DNA of 64,000 nucleotides, taken from NCBI GenBank assembly GCA_036004685.1, contig DASYRE010000006.1, forward strand, positions 1 through 64,000, written 5' to 3'. The notes beneath the pieces are model-generated. The model was not told the DNA's origin. It did no database searches and saw nothing but the letters and a program-made list of their open reading frames with translations. Shown one piece after another: positions 1 to 7,730 of the stretch (position 1 is the first letter of the stretch; each line of letters begins with the position of its first letter). Source of the stretch: Candidatus Polarisedimenticolia bacterium (GTDB lineage Bacteria > Acidobacteriota > Polarisedimenticolia > Gp22-AA2 > AA152). The position numbers were made by a program, and so were the translations under genes.

Positions 1-23
1 GGGGCTGCGGAGATAGGATCGAG

Positions 24-710
24 CTAGGCGATGCGCCCCTTCTGCGCCTGGCCCGCCGAGAGCTCGCGGCGGAAGACGTCGCGGAGGCGGCGGTAGTCGT
101 CGGGGGTATTCATGTCCTCCACCACCCCCGGGTTGGGGACCTCCACGTGGACGATCCCTCCCAGCTCGAGCGCGTCCCGGGCGGTCCGGCCCTGAGGGAG
201 GTCGAGGAAGACATCGCGCATCTTTGCGCGACAGAGTACGGGGTGGCCGCGGCGCTCCTTGTAGGTGGGGATGAACACCCTCTCCGGTCCGCTGTGCGCG
301 CGGTGCGCCAAGACCAGAGCGGCGAAGTCCAACTTCGTCACCAGCGGATAGTCGACCGGCTGGAAGAGGAACGCCTCCAAGTGCTCCTTCTCCAGCGACC
401 GCAATCCGATCTTCAGGGACTCGATCTGCTCGCTCTCCGGCGCCCGGTTGATGACCCAGGAGAAATCCACCCCGATGCCGGCGAAGGTGTGCGCCGCCCG
501 GATCTCCTCCGCACGGTGGCCGATCACCACCACCACCCGGCCCAGGCCCGCCGCCGCTGCGTTGCGCACCGCCAGTTCCAGGGCGGTCCAATTGCCGAAG
601 CGCAGGAGCGCCTTCGGCTCTCCCATCCGCGTGGAACGCCCCGCGGACAAAATGATCAGGGCCAATGAACTATCAACGACCGGGGGGTTCAGGGCATTCT
701 CCTCCCCCAC
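24..710 (-). CDS. MobA/MocA-like nucleotidyltransferase
   Basis: NTP-transferase of the MobA-like fold, similar to the CTP:molybdopterin cytidylyltransferase (MocA) and sugar-nucleotidyltransferase families. Near the N-terminus is the nucleotide-binding signature IILSAGRSTRMGEPKALL, followed by a VVVVIGHRAEEI strand and a PVDYPLV motif where the family places metal-binding Asp. It is probably soluble and cytoplasmic. The start is unsure: the frame is open far upstream into the helicase gene. I give the GTG at 710, which overlaps the dinG-like stop (673) by about 38 bases; a TTG at 665, right before the signature, is equally possible. No Shine-Dalgarno is visible for either. The true substrate cannot be told, because no molybdoenzyme genes are nearby. 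Confidence 0.8.
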   Translation of the reverse strand: MGEENALNPPVVDSSLALIILSAGRSTRMGEPKALLRFGNWTALELAVRNAAAAGLGRVVVVIGHRAEEIRAAHTFAGIGVDFSWVINRAPESEQIESLKIGLRSLEKEHLEAFLFQPVDYPLVTKLDFAALVLAHRAHSGPERVFIPTYKERRGHPVLCRAKMRDVFLDLPQGRTARDALELGGIVHVEVPNPGVVEDMNTPDDYRRLRDVFRRELSAGQAQKGRIA

Positions 711-3297
711 GCATTGTACGCTGCGGAGCCCCCGGGCTGAAGAACTCTCCCAGCGACTGCAGCACCTTCCCGGTGCTGCCCCGCAGGAAGCGGGTGGGCG
801 GCAGAGAGCGGAGGAAGGTGCGGCCATAGGGTTTGGTGATGATCCGGCGGTCGAGCACCACCACCACTCCGCGGTCCGAGGCGGACCGGATCAGGCGCCC
901 GAACCCCTGCTTGAACTTCAGCACCGCCTGCGGCACGGTGAAGGAGGCGAAGGGATCCGAACCGCGCTGGCGCAAATCCTCGGCGCGGGCCAACTGCAGC
1001 GGTTCGGAGGGGACGCGGAAGGGCAGGCGGGTGATGATCACGCAGGAGAGCGCCTCGCCCTTCACGTCCACACCTTCCCAGAAGCTGTCGGTGCCGAAGA
1101 GCGCGCGCGGCGGCCCCTCGCGGAAGCGATCGAGGAGCTCGGTCCGGCCGCTCTCGCCCTGGCACAGCGCTCCGATGCCCGCGGAGGCCAGGGGCCCGCG
1201 CAGCGACTCGCAGGTGCGCCGGAGGAGGCCGTAGGCGGTGAAGAGCACGAAGGCCCGGCCGCGGCTCCGCAAGAGCACCTCCAGCACGGTCCCCCTCACC
1301 GCCTCCTCGTAACCTCCCGAGCCGGGATCGGGGAAGTCGTCGGGCACCAGGGTCAGGACCTGCCGCGGGTAGTCGAAGGGCGAGGGGAACTCTCCGAAGC
1401 GGAACCGCTCCTCCTCGATCTGATCGAGGCCCAGCCGCTCGCCCAGGTAGTTCACGCTCCCCTCCACCGACAGGGTCGCGCTGGTCATGACCACCGTCCG
1501 CACCGGGTCGTAGACCGCCGACTTGAGGTCGTCCGCCACGCGGATGGGCGCGCTGGCGAAGGTCACCGCCCGACTGCGTGGATCGCCGCGCCGCCCCCGC
1601 ACCTCCACCCAGCGCACCTGGCCCTTCTCCTCCGTGCTGCGAAAGAACTCCAGGTCTGTCCGCACTTTCGCCAGCCGGTCGCGAAGCGACGTCGGCTCGA
1701 AGAGGAGGGCCTTGCGGCGCTCTTCCGTTAGCGAGGAGGCGTTCTCCAGAGCGCCGACGACCCGCTCGGCCTCCTTGACGACGATGCCGATCTCCTCGCT
1801 CACGGCACGCAGGCGCTCGTCGATCGCATCCCGGAAAGCCGCCTGGGCGGGGGCATCGGTGAGGCGGATCTTCAGGTCCTCCTCCTGGGGATCCCTGACG
1901 GTCCCGTACTCCACGTCCTTGCGGCCGCGAGAAGCCTCTTCCTGCGCCAGCGCCAGCGCAGAACCAAGCTCTGCGTCGACCCGCGCGGCGATGTCCGGCA
2001 GGTCCGCGAGGAGGCCGCGCTCGAGCCTCTCCGCCGCCACCGGAACGCCTTCGCGGCGCAGGGTCTTCGCCAGGTGCGGCAGGACGCCCTTCTTCCGGTC
2101 GCGGGGGGAGACCAGGCGGCTGAAGCGGCTCTTGAACCCGAGCTGCGAGATGCGGACCCCCAGGTACTGGGAAGCGACGTCCTCCAGGTGGTGAGCCTCG
2201 TCGAAGATCACCCGCTCGTAGCCCGGCACCACCAGGTCGATCTGGTAGTTGCCGATGACCCGGCGCACCGCAAGATCGGCGAAGAAGAGGTGGTGGTTGA
2301 CGACCACGATGTCCGCCTTGAAGGCCGCGCGCTTCGCCTGGTAGTAAAAGCATTCTCCGTAGAACGGGCAGAGCACCTTGAGGGACTTGTCGGTCTCGGA
2401 CATGGCCTTTTCCCACACCCGGTCCGGCGGCGGAGCCCCCAGCTCGGCCAGGCTCCCCTCGCTCGCGGTCTTGGCCCAGGCGATCAGGTCCCGGAGTTGC
2501 CGGACCTCGTCCTCCTTCTCGACGAGGTCTCCGACCCCTTCCTTCTCGATCTCGGCCAGCTTCCGCTTGCAGGCGTAGTTGCCCCGGCCCTTGATCAGCG
2601 CGTACTTGAACTTCACCTTCAGCGTTCGCTCGAGGAACGGCAGGTCCTTGCCGATGAGCTGCTCCTGGAGGTTGATGGTGTTGGTGGAGACGATCACCCG
2701 AGAGCGGTTCTGCACGGCCCAAAGGATCGACGGGACCAGATAGCCGAAGCTCTTCCCGACGCCGGTGCCCGCTTCGAGCGCCACCACCCGGTTCCCGTTG
2801 AGCGCCTCGGCCACCTCCCGCGCCATGGCCACCTGCCCCGCGCGCGCCTCGTAGTCCTTGAGCGCCCCGGCCAGGGGGCCGCCGCGGCCGAAGACCGCCT
2901 CCACCTCCGCCGGGTCGACGGGCTGCGGTCCCGGGGGTCCCTTCCGGAAGGGGGACACCACCAGGTAATGCCGCTCGGCGCGGTTGTCGATGATGGCGAA
3001 GCCGACCTCGCGGTTCGCCAGCTCATGGGCGACCGCGAAGTCGGCCTCCGAGGGCTCGAGGCGGCCGCTGGGATGGTTGTGGATGGCCAGGTCCCACTCC
3101 TCCGCCCGCCGGATGATGGCCGGGACCGCGCTCCGATTGCCCCGCGCCGCCACGTCCACTTCCGCCACCCGGGCCGTGGTTTCATCGTCCCAGGCGAGCC
3201 GCGCCAGGAAGAAGACCTCGTTCCCTCCCGCCTGGTCGATGGCGGCGGCCAGGCTCTCCCGGACGGGAGGCGGGATCACGAGGCGGATGTCGGCCAT
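673..3297 (-). CDS. DinG/XPD-family helicase with N-terminal JAB (JAMM) domain
   Basis: 874-residue superfamily-2 helicase. Residues ~1-120 form a JAB/MPN-type domain: E27, then HNHPSG with H73 and H75, S83 and D86, which matches the JAMM zinc-site pattern seen in RadC. The rest is a DinG-like helicase: Walker A AGTGVGKS (176-183), DEAH box at 366-369, QEQL/NTINL motif Ia, and a C-terminal helicase half with FWEGVDVKG and an arginine-finger region QGFGRLIR. DinG/XPD proteins carry a 4Fe-4S cluster on four cysteines. Here only C243, C310 and C315 are visible in the expected region. It probably unwinds 5'-tailed DNA or R-loops in repair. It starts at ATG 3297 and diverges from the SDR gene. Confidence 0.93.
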   Translation of the reverse strand: MADIRLVIPPPVRESLAAAIDQAGGNEVFFLARLAWDDETTARVAEVDVAARGNRSAVPAIIRRAEEWDLAIHNHPSGRLEPSEADFAVAHELANREVGFAIIDNRAERHYLVVSPFRKGPPGPQPVDPAEVEAVFGRGGPLAGALKDYEARAGQVAMAREVAEALNGNRVVALEAGTGVGKSFGYLVPSILWAVQNRSRVIVSTNTINLQEQLIGKDLPFLERTLKVKFKYALIKGRGNYACKRKLAEIEKEGVGDLVEKEDEVRQLRDLIAWAKTASEGSLAELGAPPPDRVWEKAMSETDKSLKVLCPFYGECFYYQAKRAAFKADIVVVNHHLFFADLAVRRVIGNYQIDLVVPGYERVIFDEAHHLEDVASQYLGVRISQLGFKSRFSRLVSPRDRKKGVLPHLAKTLRREGVPVAAERLERGLLADLPDIAARVDAELGSALALAQEEASRGRKDVEYGTVRDPQEEDLKIRLTDAPAQAAFRDAIDERLRAVSEEIGIVVKEAERVVGALENASSLTEERRKALLFEPTSLRDRLAKVRTDLEFFRSTEEKGQVRWVEVRGRRGDPRSRAVTFASAPIRVADDLKSAVYDPVRTVVMTSATLSVEGSVNYLGERLGLDQIEEERFRFGEFPSPFDYPRQVLTLVPDDFPDPGSGGYEEAVRGTVLEVLLRSRGRAFVLFTAYGLLRRTCESLRGPLASAGIGALCQGESGRTELLDRFREGPPRALFGTDSFWEGVDVKGEALSCVIITRLPFRVPSEPLQLARAEDLRQRGSDPFASFTVPQAVLKFKQGFGRLIRSASDRGVVVVLDRRIITKPYGRTFLRSLPPTRFLRGSTGKVLQSLGEFFSPGAPQRTMRGGGECPEPPGR

Positions 3298-3334
3298 GTC
3301 TGAAGTGGTGCATCTTACCGCCCAGCGGATGGAT

Positions 3335-3340
3335 TACGAT
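3335..3340 (+). promoter_or_regulatory. candidate -10 element of a near-leaderless promoter for the SDR gene
   Basis: TACGAT lies 8 bases before the ATG at 3349 and there is no purine-rich ribosome-binding site in between. The same close spacing is seen at several other genes in this window. No good -35 is visible. Confidence 0.3.
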
Positions 3341-3348
3341 ATGCGGCC

Positions 3349-4083
3349 ATGAAAGACGAGCTCGCAACGTTTCGGGAACAAGTGGCGATCGTGACCGGCG
3401 CGGGCCGGGGCATCGGCCGCAGCGTGAGCCTCGCCCTCGGCCGGGCGGGCGCGCGGGTGGTCCTGGCGGCGAGGAGCGGGGACCAGCTCGAGGCGGTGGC
3501 CGGGGAGATCCGCGAGGCCGGGGGCGAGGCCATGCCGGTGCCCACCGATGTCTCCCGTGAGGAAGAGGTGCTCCCGCTCTTCGCGGCGGTCAAGGAGCGG
3601 TTCGGCCGTCTCGACGTCCTGGTCAACAACGCGGGCGCCGGCGCCTTCGGGCCCCTCGAGGAGTTTACCGCAGCCGACTTCGACCGCGTCCTCTCCACGA
3701 ACCTGCGCGGCACCTTCCTCTGCGCCCGCGAGGCGCTGAAGATCATGAAGCCCCGCCGGAGCGGGACGATCATCAACATCTCGAGCGTGGTGGGGTTCAA
3801 GGGCTATCCCCGCCAGGCGGCCTATACGGCATCGAAACACGGGGTCATGGGCCTCACCAAGTCCCTGGCCGCGGAAGCCCAGGAATTCGGCGTCCGGGTG
3901 AGCGCCGTCCTGCCGGGAGGAGTGGACACCGAGCTGGCCGCGCAAGCCCGGCCCGATCTCCACCCCGAGAAGCTCCTCCAGCCCGAGGACATCGCGCGCA
4001 CGGTGATGTTCCTCCTGTCGCTCCCCGAGCGCGCGGCGATCGACGAGATCTACATCCGCCGTCGTTCGAGCCAGCCGTTCTGA
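3349..4083 (+). CDS. short-chain dehydrogenase/reductase (FabG-like)
   Basis: 244-residue classical SDR using NAD(P)H. The Rossmann glycine motif is TGAGRGIGR (residues ~16-24), with NNAG (~92), an ISS segment bearing the catalytic Ser, and YTASK with the catalytic Tyr/Lys pair (~157-161). The C-terminal PGGVDTEL loop is typical of FabG-like oxoacyl-ACP reductases and of many alcohol dehydrogenases. Substrate cannot be assigned: it stands alone, divergent from the helicase. Length is normal for the family. The start at ATG 3349 gives a short N-terminus and follows a -10-like hexamer by 8 bases. Confidence 0.92.
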   Translation: MKDELATFREQVAIVTGAGRGIGRSVSLALGRAGARVVLAARSGDQLEAVAGEIREAGGEAMPVPTDVSREEEVLPLFAAVKERFGRLDVLVNNAGAGAFGPLEEFTAADFDRVLSTNLRGTFLCAREALKIMKPRRSGTIINISSVVGFKGYPRQAAYTASKHGVMGLTKSLAAEAQEFGVRVSAVLPGGVDTELAAQARPDLHPEKLLQPEDIARTVMFLLSLPERAAIDEIYIRRRSSQPF

Positions 4084-4099
4084 AGCAAGGAGAAGTCCG

Positions 4100-4171
4100 G
4101 TGAAGACCTACCTCATCCGCGGCGGAGTCGAAGGCAAAAAACTGATCCCGTCCTTCTCCTCGCGTGCGTAG
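4100..4171 (+). other. short ORF with good RBS after the SDR gene, possible methyltransferase N-terminal remnant
   Basis: Directly after the SDR stop there is AAGGAG (4087-4092) and GTG at 4100, opening a 23-codon frame that begins MKTYLIRGGVEGKKL and stops at a TAG. That beginning resembles, from memory, the N-terminus of some class I SAM-dependent methyltransferases, but no methyltransferase core follows. It overlaps in antisense the tail of the broken gene at 4108-4451, so at most one of the two is likely to be genuine. Confidence 0.2.
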
Positions 4172-4451
4172 AGGACCTGCGGCGTAGCCCCGGATTTGCT
4201 CAACCCGGCCCGGAAGACCCACTGGCCGACAGCCTGACTCACGTTGGTCCCCGGGGGGGGCCGGGAGGTTGGAAGGGTCGATGCTTCTCGATGGTGACCA
4301 CGAGCCATCCGCCGCCGGGCGATGCTGAAATCGAGGTGAGGAACTTCTCCTTTCCTCCCTCAGCCCCGCCGGGGGGTGATGCCGCGCGGATCGCAACGGT
4401 TTCCATGCAGAAGAGAAGCACGAGAGCTGAAGCAGAGGGCGCCCGAATCAT
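4108..4451 (-). pseudogene. small secreted-protein gene broken by a frameshift in a C-run
   Basis: The ATG (4451-4449) overlaps the ceramidase stop as TGATG and has GGAGG about 8 bases upstream, so it looks translationally coupled. The first frame encodes a signal-peptide-like start (MIRAPSASALVLLFCMETV) and continues through SASPGGGWLVVTIEKHRPF. It then enters a run of eight C (G-run 4253-4260 on the plus strand) and stops soon after. Adding one base in the run joins it to a second open frame (NVSQAVGQWVFRAGLSKSG onward) that ends at 4108 and keeps about 80% G/C in third positions. I read this as one protein of ~114 residues, either a real pseudogene or a sequencing/assembly indel. No family is recognised. 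Confidence 0.5.
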
Positions 4452-5971
4452 CACCGCACCTCCGGCGGCACGTTTCCGTACGACCATGGCGCCTTGAAGG
4501 GCGGGGCCGGGGGCGGGAGGGGCGTCTTCCCCGGAGTCAGGCGGCCCGAGAGCTCCAGGCCGGCCTCCAGCATGGCGCGGCCGGCGGTGGGCTCGAGGTT
4601 CGAGTAGCTGGTGAGGCGCGTCTCGTATCCGCCGCCGCCGGGGCCGAGGGCCTCCTCGGTCGGGACGTAGCCCGAGCAGCCGTTCGCCAGTTCCACCACC
4701 CAGGTGAAGGGGAAGCGGCTCCTCCGCTTGAGCTCCAGGCCCAGTTCCACGAAGTACTCCGCGGGGTTCGAGACGAACACCGCCGGCCCCACCTGGATCG
4801 CCTGCACCTCCACCTCCTCCTCGGGCTGCCGGGCGATGAAGGCGTCGAGGAGGACGATCTCCTTGGCGAAGATCCACTCCGCCGAGTCGGCATCGGCCCC
4901 CGGCCTCTCTACCAACTCCAGGGAGCGCCGCACGCGCTCGGGATCGGGGATCCGGCGCTTCACCTTGAAGACCCGCGAGAGCGTATCGACCGGCCCGCCG
5001 TGGCCCGGCTCCGCGCGGAGGAGGACCTTGATCGCCTCCGCCCCCACCGACCCTCCCACCCGCCGGGCCTGCAGGTCACCCGAGGGGTCCGCGTAGGGAC
5101 TCAGGTTGTCGACCTGGGTGATGTCCCCGCAGGCGCCCTGGAGGAAGACCACCGTCGCCTTCGTTTCCAGGCCGCCCTGGATGGTCCGCTCCAGGTAGTG
5201 GATCCAGTTGGCGGAGAAGCCGGGCGGGCTGGTGGTGGCGTGGCAGGAGAAATTCACGATCACCCCGAGCAGGGTTCCCCCTTTGTCCCAGGCGCCGATG
5301 ACCCCGACCTCCGGATCGATGGGTCCGGCATACCCCAGCGTCTCGGGGTTCCCGCGGCCGGGATGGGTGAAGGTGCCGCCGCCTTTCATGCGCATCCGCC
5401 GGTTGAAGGACACCCGGTCCTCCTTCCCCGAGCCGAAGCTCAGGCGGGCCTCCACCGCCTTGCCGCTCGCCTCCGCCACCGCGTCCACGATCGCCGCTTC
5501 GACGCGCCGGAGGTAGCGGGGGTCCGCGGCCGAGGACTTACGGTAGGCGAGGTCCTGGACCACCGGGGAGGCGTGGTCGAACTCCCCCGGGAGCACCATG
5601 CCGGTGGGGCCCGAGGAATGGGAATGCGAGGCGCCGATCATCACCCGGTCCGGCGCGATCCCGCAGCGCTCCCGGATCGCCGAGCGCGCGACCAGCACCG
5701 TTTCCCGCCGGAGCATCAGCGCATCGACGCCCACCAGCGCCACCCGCTTCGAGCCGTCGTCGAACACCGCCGCCCGGACCTTGCAGGGGTCATGCACCGA
5801 TCGGCCGTAGACCTTGCCGTAGTTCCCCGGCATCTCCATGCCGATCTCCGGGGTGATGTCGCGCTCGGCGAAGCCTGCGCGGAACGGGGCGGGCGGACCC
5901 CGCTCCTCTCCGGCCGGCGTGCCAGCCGAAAGAGTGAAGATCACGCTCCAGGAGAAGGTGCAACCGGTCAT
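4451..5971 (-). CDS. neutral/alkaline ceramidase-like secreted hydrolase
   Basis: 506 residues, similar to the N-terminal catalytic domain of neutral/alkaline non-lysosomal ceramidases (Pfam PF04734), which hydrolyse the N-acyl bond of ceramides. The start has a short hydrophobic segment (MTGCTFSWSVIFTLSAG) consistent with export. The family opening AGFAERDITPEIG is followed by HDPCKVRAAVFDDG, then VMIGASHSHSSGP with the zinc-binding histidines, and NFSCHATTSPP. It is shorter than full ceramidases (about 650-700 residues), so the C-terminal immunoglobulin-like domain seems absent and the natural substrate may not be ceramide. GGGGGA precedes the ATG. It is followed by a coupled, broken small gene. 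Confidence 0.82.
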   Translation of the reverse strand: MTGCTFSWSVIFTLSAGTPAGEERGPPAPFRAGFAERDITPEIGMEMPGNYGKVYGRSVHDPCKVRAAVFDDGSKRVALVGVDALMLRRETVLVARSAIRERCGIAPDRVMIGASHSHSSGPTGMVLPGEFDHASPVVQDLAYRKSSAADPRYLRRVEAAIVDAVAEASGKAVEARLSFGSGKEDRVSFNRRMRMKGGGTFTHPGRGNPETLGYAGPIDPEVGVIGAWDKGGTLLGVIVNFSCHATTSPPGFSANWIHYLERTIQGGLETKATVVFLQGACGDITQVDNLSPYADPSGDLQARRVGGSVGAEAIKVLLRAEPGHGGPVDTLSRVFKVKRRIPDPERVRRSLELVERPGADADSAEWIFAKEIVLLDAFIARQPEEEVEVQAIQVGPAVFVSNPAEYFVELGLELKRRSRFPFTWVVELANGCSGYVPTEEALGPGGGGYETRLTSYSNLEPTAGRAMLEAGLELSGRLTPGKTPLPPPAPPFKAPWSYGNVPPEVR

Positions 5972-6014
5972 GGGTCCCCCGACTTCGTCTGCCGTCCGTC
6001 GTCCGTCGCTGTCA

Positions 6015-6038
6015 ACTGTCGACTGTCGACTGTCGACT
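6015..6038. repeat. 7-base tandem repeat
   Basis: Three perfect head-to-tail copies of ACTGTCG, ending in a partial fourth and preceded by a degenerate copy (gctgtca). Located between the ceramidase start and the gene-poor region. Confidence 0.7.
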
Positions 6039-6475
6039 CAAGGAAGGCCAGGTTCCCCAGGTGGGAGGCCTGGGCCGAGCGATCCCAGGCGGGGGATCGA
6101 TCATGCCGGGATCTTAGCCTTTCACCCAGCTCGCGGGAAGTGAGAGGCAAGCTGCCCGCGGCGTCCCACGGGGGACACGCATGCCGGCGGCTTTTACAAG
6201 GTGCCGGGGGTCCTCGGTCCCGCCCGGAACTTCGCCGGTCGAAAAGGTGATTCCCCAGGCCCTCTTAGGGAACGGAAGATGCCGTGATACGACTGGAACG
6301 ATTCTTGCTCTTATTGGAGTCGACAGGCGCGCTGGCTTGGAGGCGCGGTTCGGGAGTAGGAAGGAACTGTTTCCAAGGTGACTTGGGAGCCCCTTTCTGG
6401 CGCGCCTGTCGTTTCTCCCCCGGGGCTCATGGGGCGCCCCACTCTCTACCTGACTTTCAGGTCCGCCGCCGAGTA

Positions 6476-6844
6476 CTACTCGATACCGCTTGCGGCAGGT
6501 ACGGGCGGCGCAGCCGGACCGGGAAGCAGCGCAACCGTCCCCTCGGGGGGACCGAGGGGGGAAAGCACCGGCCGTCCCCTCGGGGGGATCGAGGGGGGAA
6601 AACACAGGGATTCCTCCGAAGCCTTCTTGCGAAAGAGAGCATGGACTTTCTCGCAGGAATCCTGCTCGCGCCCCTTCCGGGAAGTCACAGGGCCGGCACT
6701 CATCGGGCAGGCCCCGGCGCTCGCGGCATCCTTCGAGGCGGAGAACGCACCCGCCCCCAAGAGGAGGACTCCCACCAGCACAAACAGGCCGGCGGCGAGG
6801 AGGAACGACCGATTTTTCAGAAACCGCATGCAGGGACAGTTCAT
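6476..6844 (-). CDS. possible small membrane-anchored or secreted protein
   Basis: 122-codon frame whose first half looks like a genuine exported protein: MRFLKNRS, then a ~20-residue hydrophobic segment (LLAAGLFVLVGVLLLGAGAF), then a polar part with two cysteines (GACPMSAG, DSCEKVHALFRKK). The second half is translated from the tandem hairpin repeats (PPSIPPRGRP, LGPPEGTV) and is low-complexity Pro-rich, so repeat insertion may have altered or replaced the original C-terminus. No ribosome-binding site is clear for either ATG (6844 or 6829). No family recognised. Confidence 0.35.
   Translation of the reverse strand: MNCPCMRFLKNRSFLLAAGLFVLVGVLLLGAGAFSASKDAASAGACPMSAGPVTSRKGREQDSCEKVHALFRKKASEESLCFPPSIPPRGRPVLSPLGPPEGTVALLPGPAAPPVPAASGIE
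6535..6605. repeat. two tandem GC-rich hairpin repeats (REP-like)
   Basis: Two 34-base copies at 6535-6568 and 6572-6605 (period 37) differ at only a few positions. Each contains an imperfect palindrome, CCCCTCGG-GGGGA-CCGAGGGG in the first copy, followed by a GGAAA-type tail. The unit resembles repetitive extragenic palindromes. I saw no further copies elsewhere in the window by eye. Confidence 0.75.
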
Positions 6845-7183
6845 ACCGGAGAAAGGTACCTCGCCCGGCGCAGGTTGACAAGGAATACCGGAGGGAGATG
6901 GCGCCGGGCCCCGCGGGTAGACTCTCTAAGCTAAGTACAGCACCCCGTAAAAAAGGGGCCGATTTGAGCGGCGTCCTTGCCCGGATGCTTCGTTGCGCTC
7001 GGTCGACGGCCGGCTCCGCAAGGCCGCCTCCCTCGCGCGCCTCGCCTGCGGGCAAATCCGCTCGCTCAAACGTCTTCCTCTATATTTCTTGTCGTGTCCC
7101 AGAATTCACGTAGATCTTTGGGTTTGCTGGCTTCCGAGGCGAATTCGGCCCCCCTTCTACGGGGCGCCGCACTAAGGGAGAGC

Positions 7184-7645
7184 ATGGAAGACCACCCGAC
7201 GATCGATCCCGGCAAAGCCGGCGGCGATGCGGCCCTGGGCCCTCTCCTCGGCGGCGAAGACCGGGACTCTCTGGTCGCCCGCGCGCTGGTCATGGGCGTG
7301 CCTGCATTCATGCGGAGAGCCCGGGCCCTCGAGTGCCTCGTCGAAAAGCTCCACGCCTCCATCGCCGCCGAACGCGAGAAGCGCCTCAAGTGGGTCTTCC
7401 CCTGCGGGCGCGAGTTCGGAGCGGGGGAACTCAGGAAGCGGGTGCGCGCTTTCAACCGGAGGTGGCTCCGCTTCCTCGAAACGGTCCCCCTCGACGAGGT
7501 CCGCCGGGCGCAGGAGGATTACAACCGGTACTATCCCATCGAGAGGGAAGTGGCGCTCCCCGGGCTCCCCCCCGCGCCTTTCCGGGAGATCCCGCTCCTC
7601 GAGCGTTCGGACCTCCGCGGGCTCTTCCCGCCGCTTCAGGAATAA
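7184..7645 (+). CDS. hypothetical protein
   Basis: 153 residues, no family recognised. The start ATG has AAGGGAG six bases upstream, and the reading frame has normal high-GC3 coding character. The protein is soluble-looking with no signal or membrane segment. It has a charged helical middle (FMRRARALECLVEKLHASI, RKRVRAFNRRWLRFLE) and a Pro-rich C-terminus (ALPGLPPAPFREIPLLE). It lies 85 bases upstream of the hybrid histidine kinase, which has its own promoter, so a functional link is only suggested by position. Confidence 0.7.
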   Translation: MEDHPTIDPGKAGGDAALGPLLGGEDRDSLVARALVMGVPAFMRRARALECLVEKLHASIAAEREKRLKWVFPCGREFGAGELRKRVRAFNRRWLRFLETVPLDEVRRAQEDYNRYYPIEREVALPGLPPAPFREIPLLERSDLRGLFPPLQE

Positions 7646-7689
7646 AAGGCACGCCGTCCAGCTTCGGTCCCCTTACCGGGTATCCCTTC

Positions 7690-7719
7690 TTGAGAACCGG
7701 TGGGGGAGTCTGCTATTCT
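7690..7719 (+). promoter_or_regulatory. promoter of the hybrid kinase gene, probably leaderless
   Basis: TTGAGA (7690-7695), 18-base spacer, TATTCT (7714-7719). A start about 7 bases after the -10 falls at ~7726, leaving only about 5 bases before the ATG at 7731. No Shine-Dalgarno is present at that distance. Confidence 0.5.
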
Positions 7720-7730
7720 CGGCCTCCTTA

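Larger units (their letters stand above)
5972..7183. other. gene-poor 1.2-kb stretch
   Basis: No convincing large gene is visible. It contains a short 7-base tandem repeat (6015-6038), one candidate small membrane-anchored protein on the minus strand (6476-6844) and two tandem GC-rich hairpins (6535-6605). The longer open frames here have Pro/Arg/Gly-rich shadow-like translations and match no family. Confidence 0.5.

Noticed and set aside
6114-7055. Long minus-strand open frame (313 codons) in the gene-poor region
   Set aside because: Arg/Gly/Pro-rich, no domain, no ribosome-binding site, and it runs across the hairpin repeats; typical of a spurious frame in high-GC DNA.
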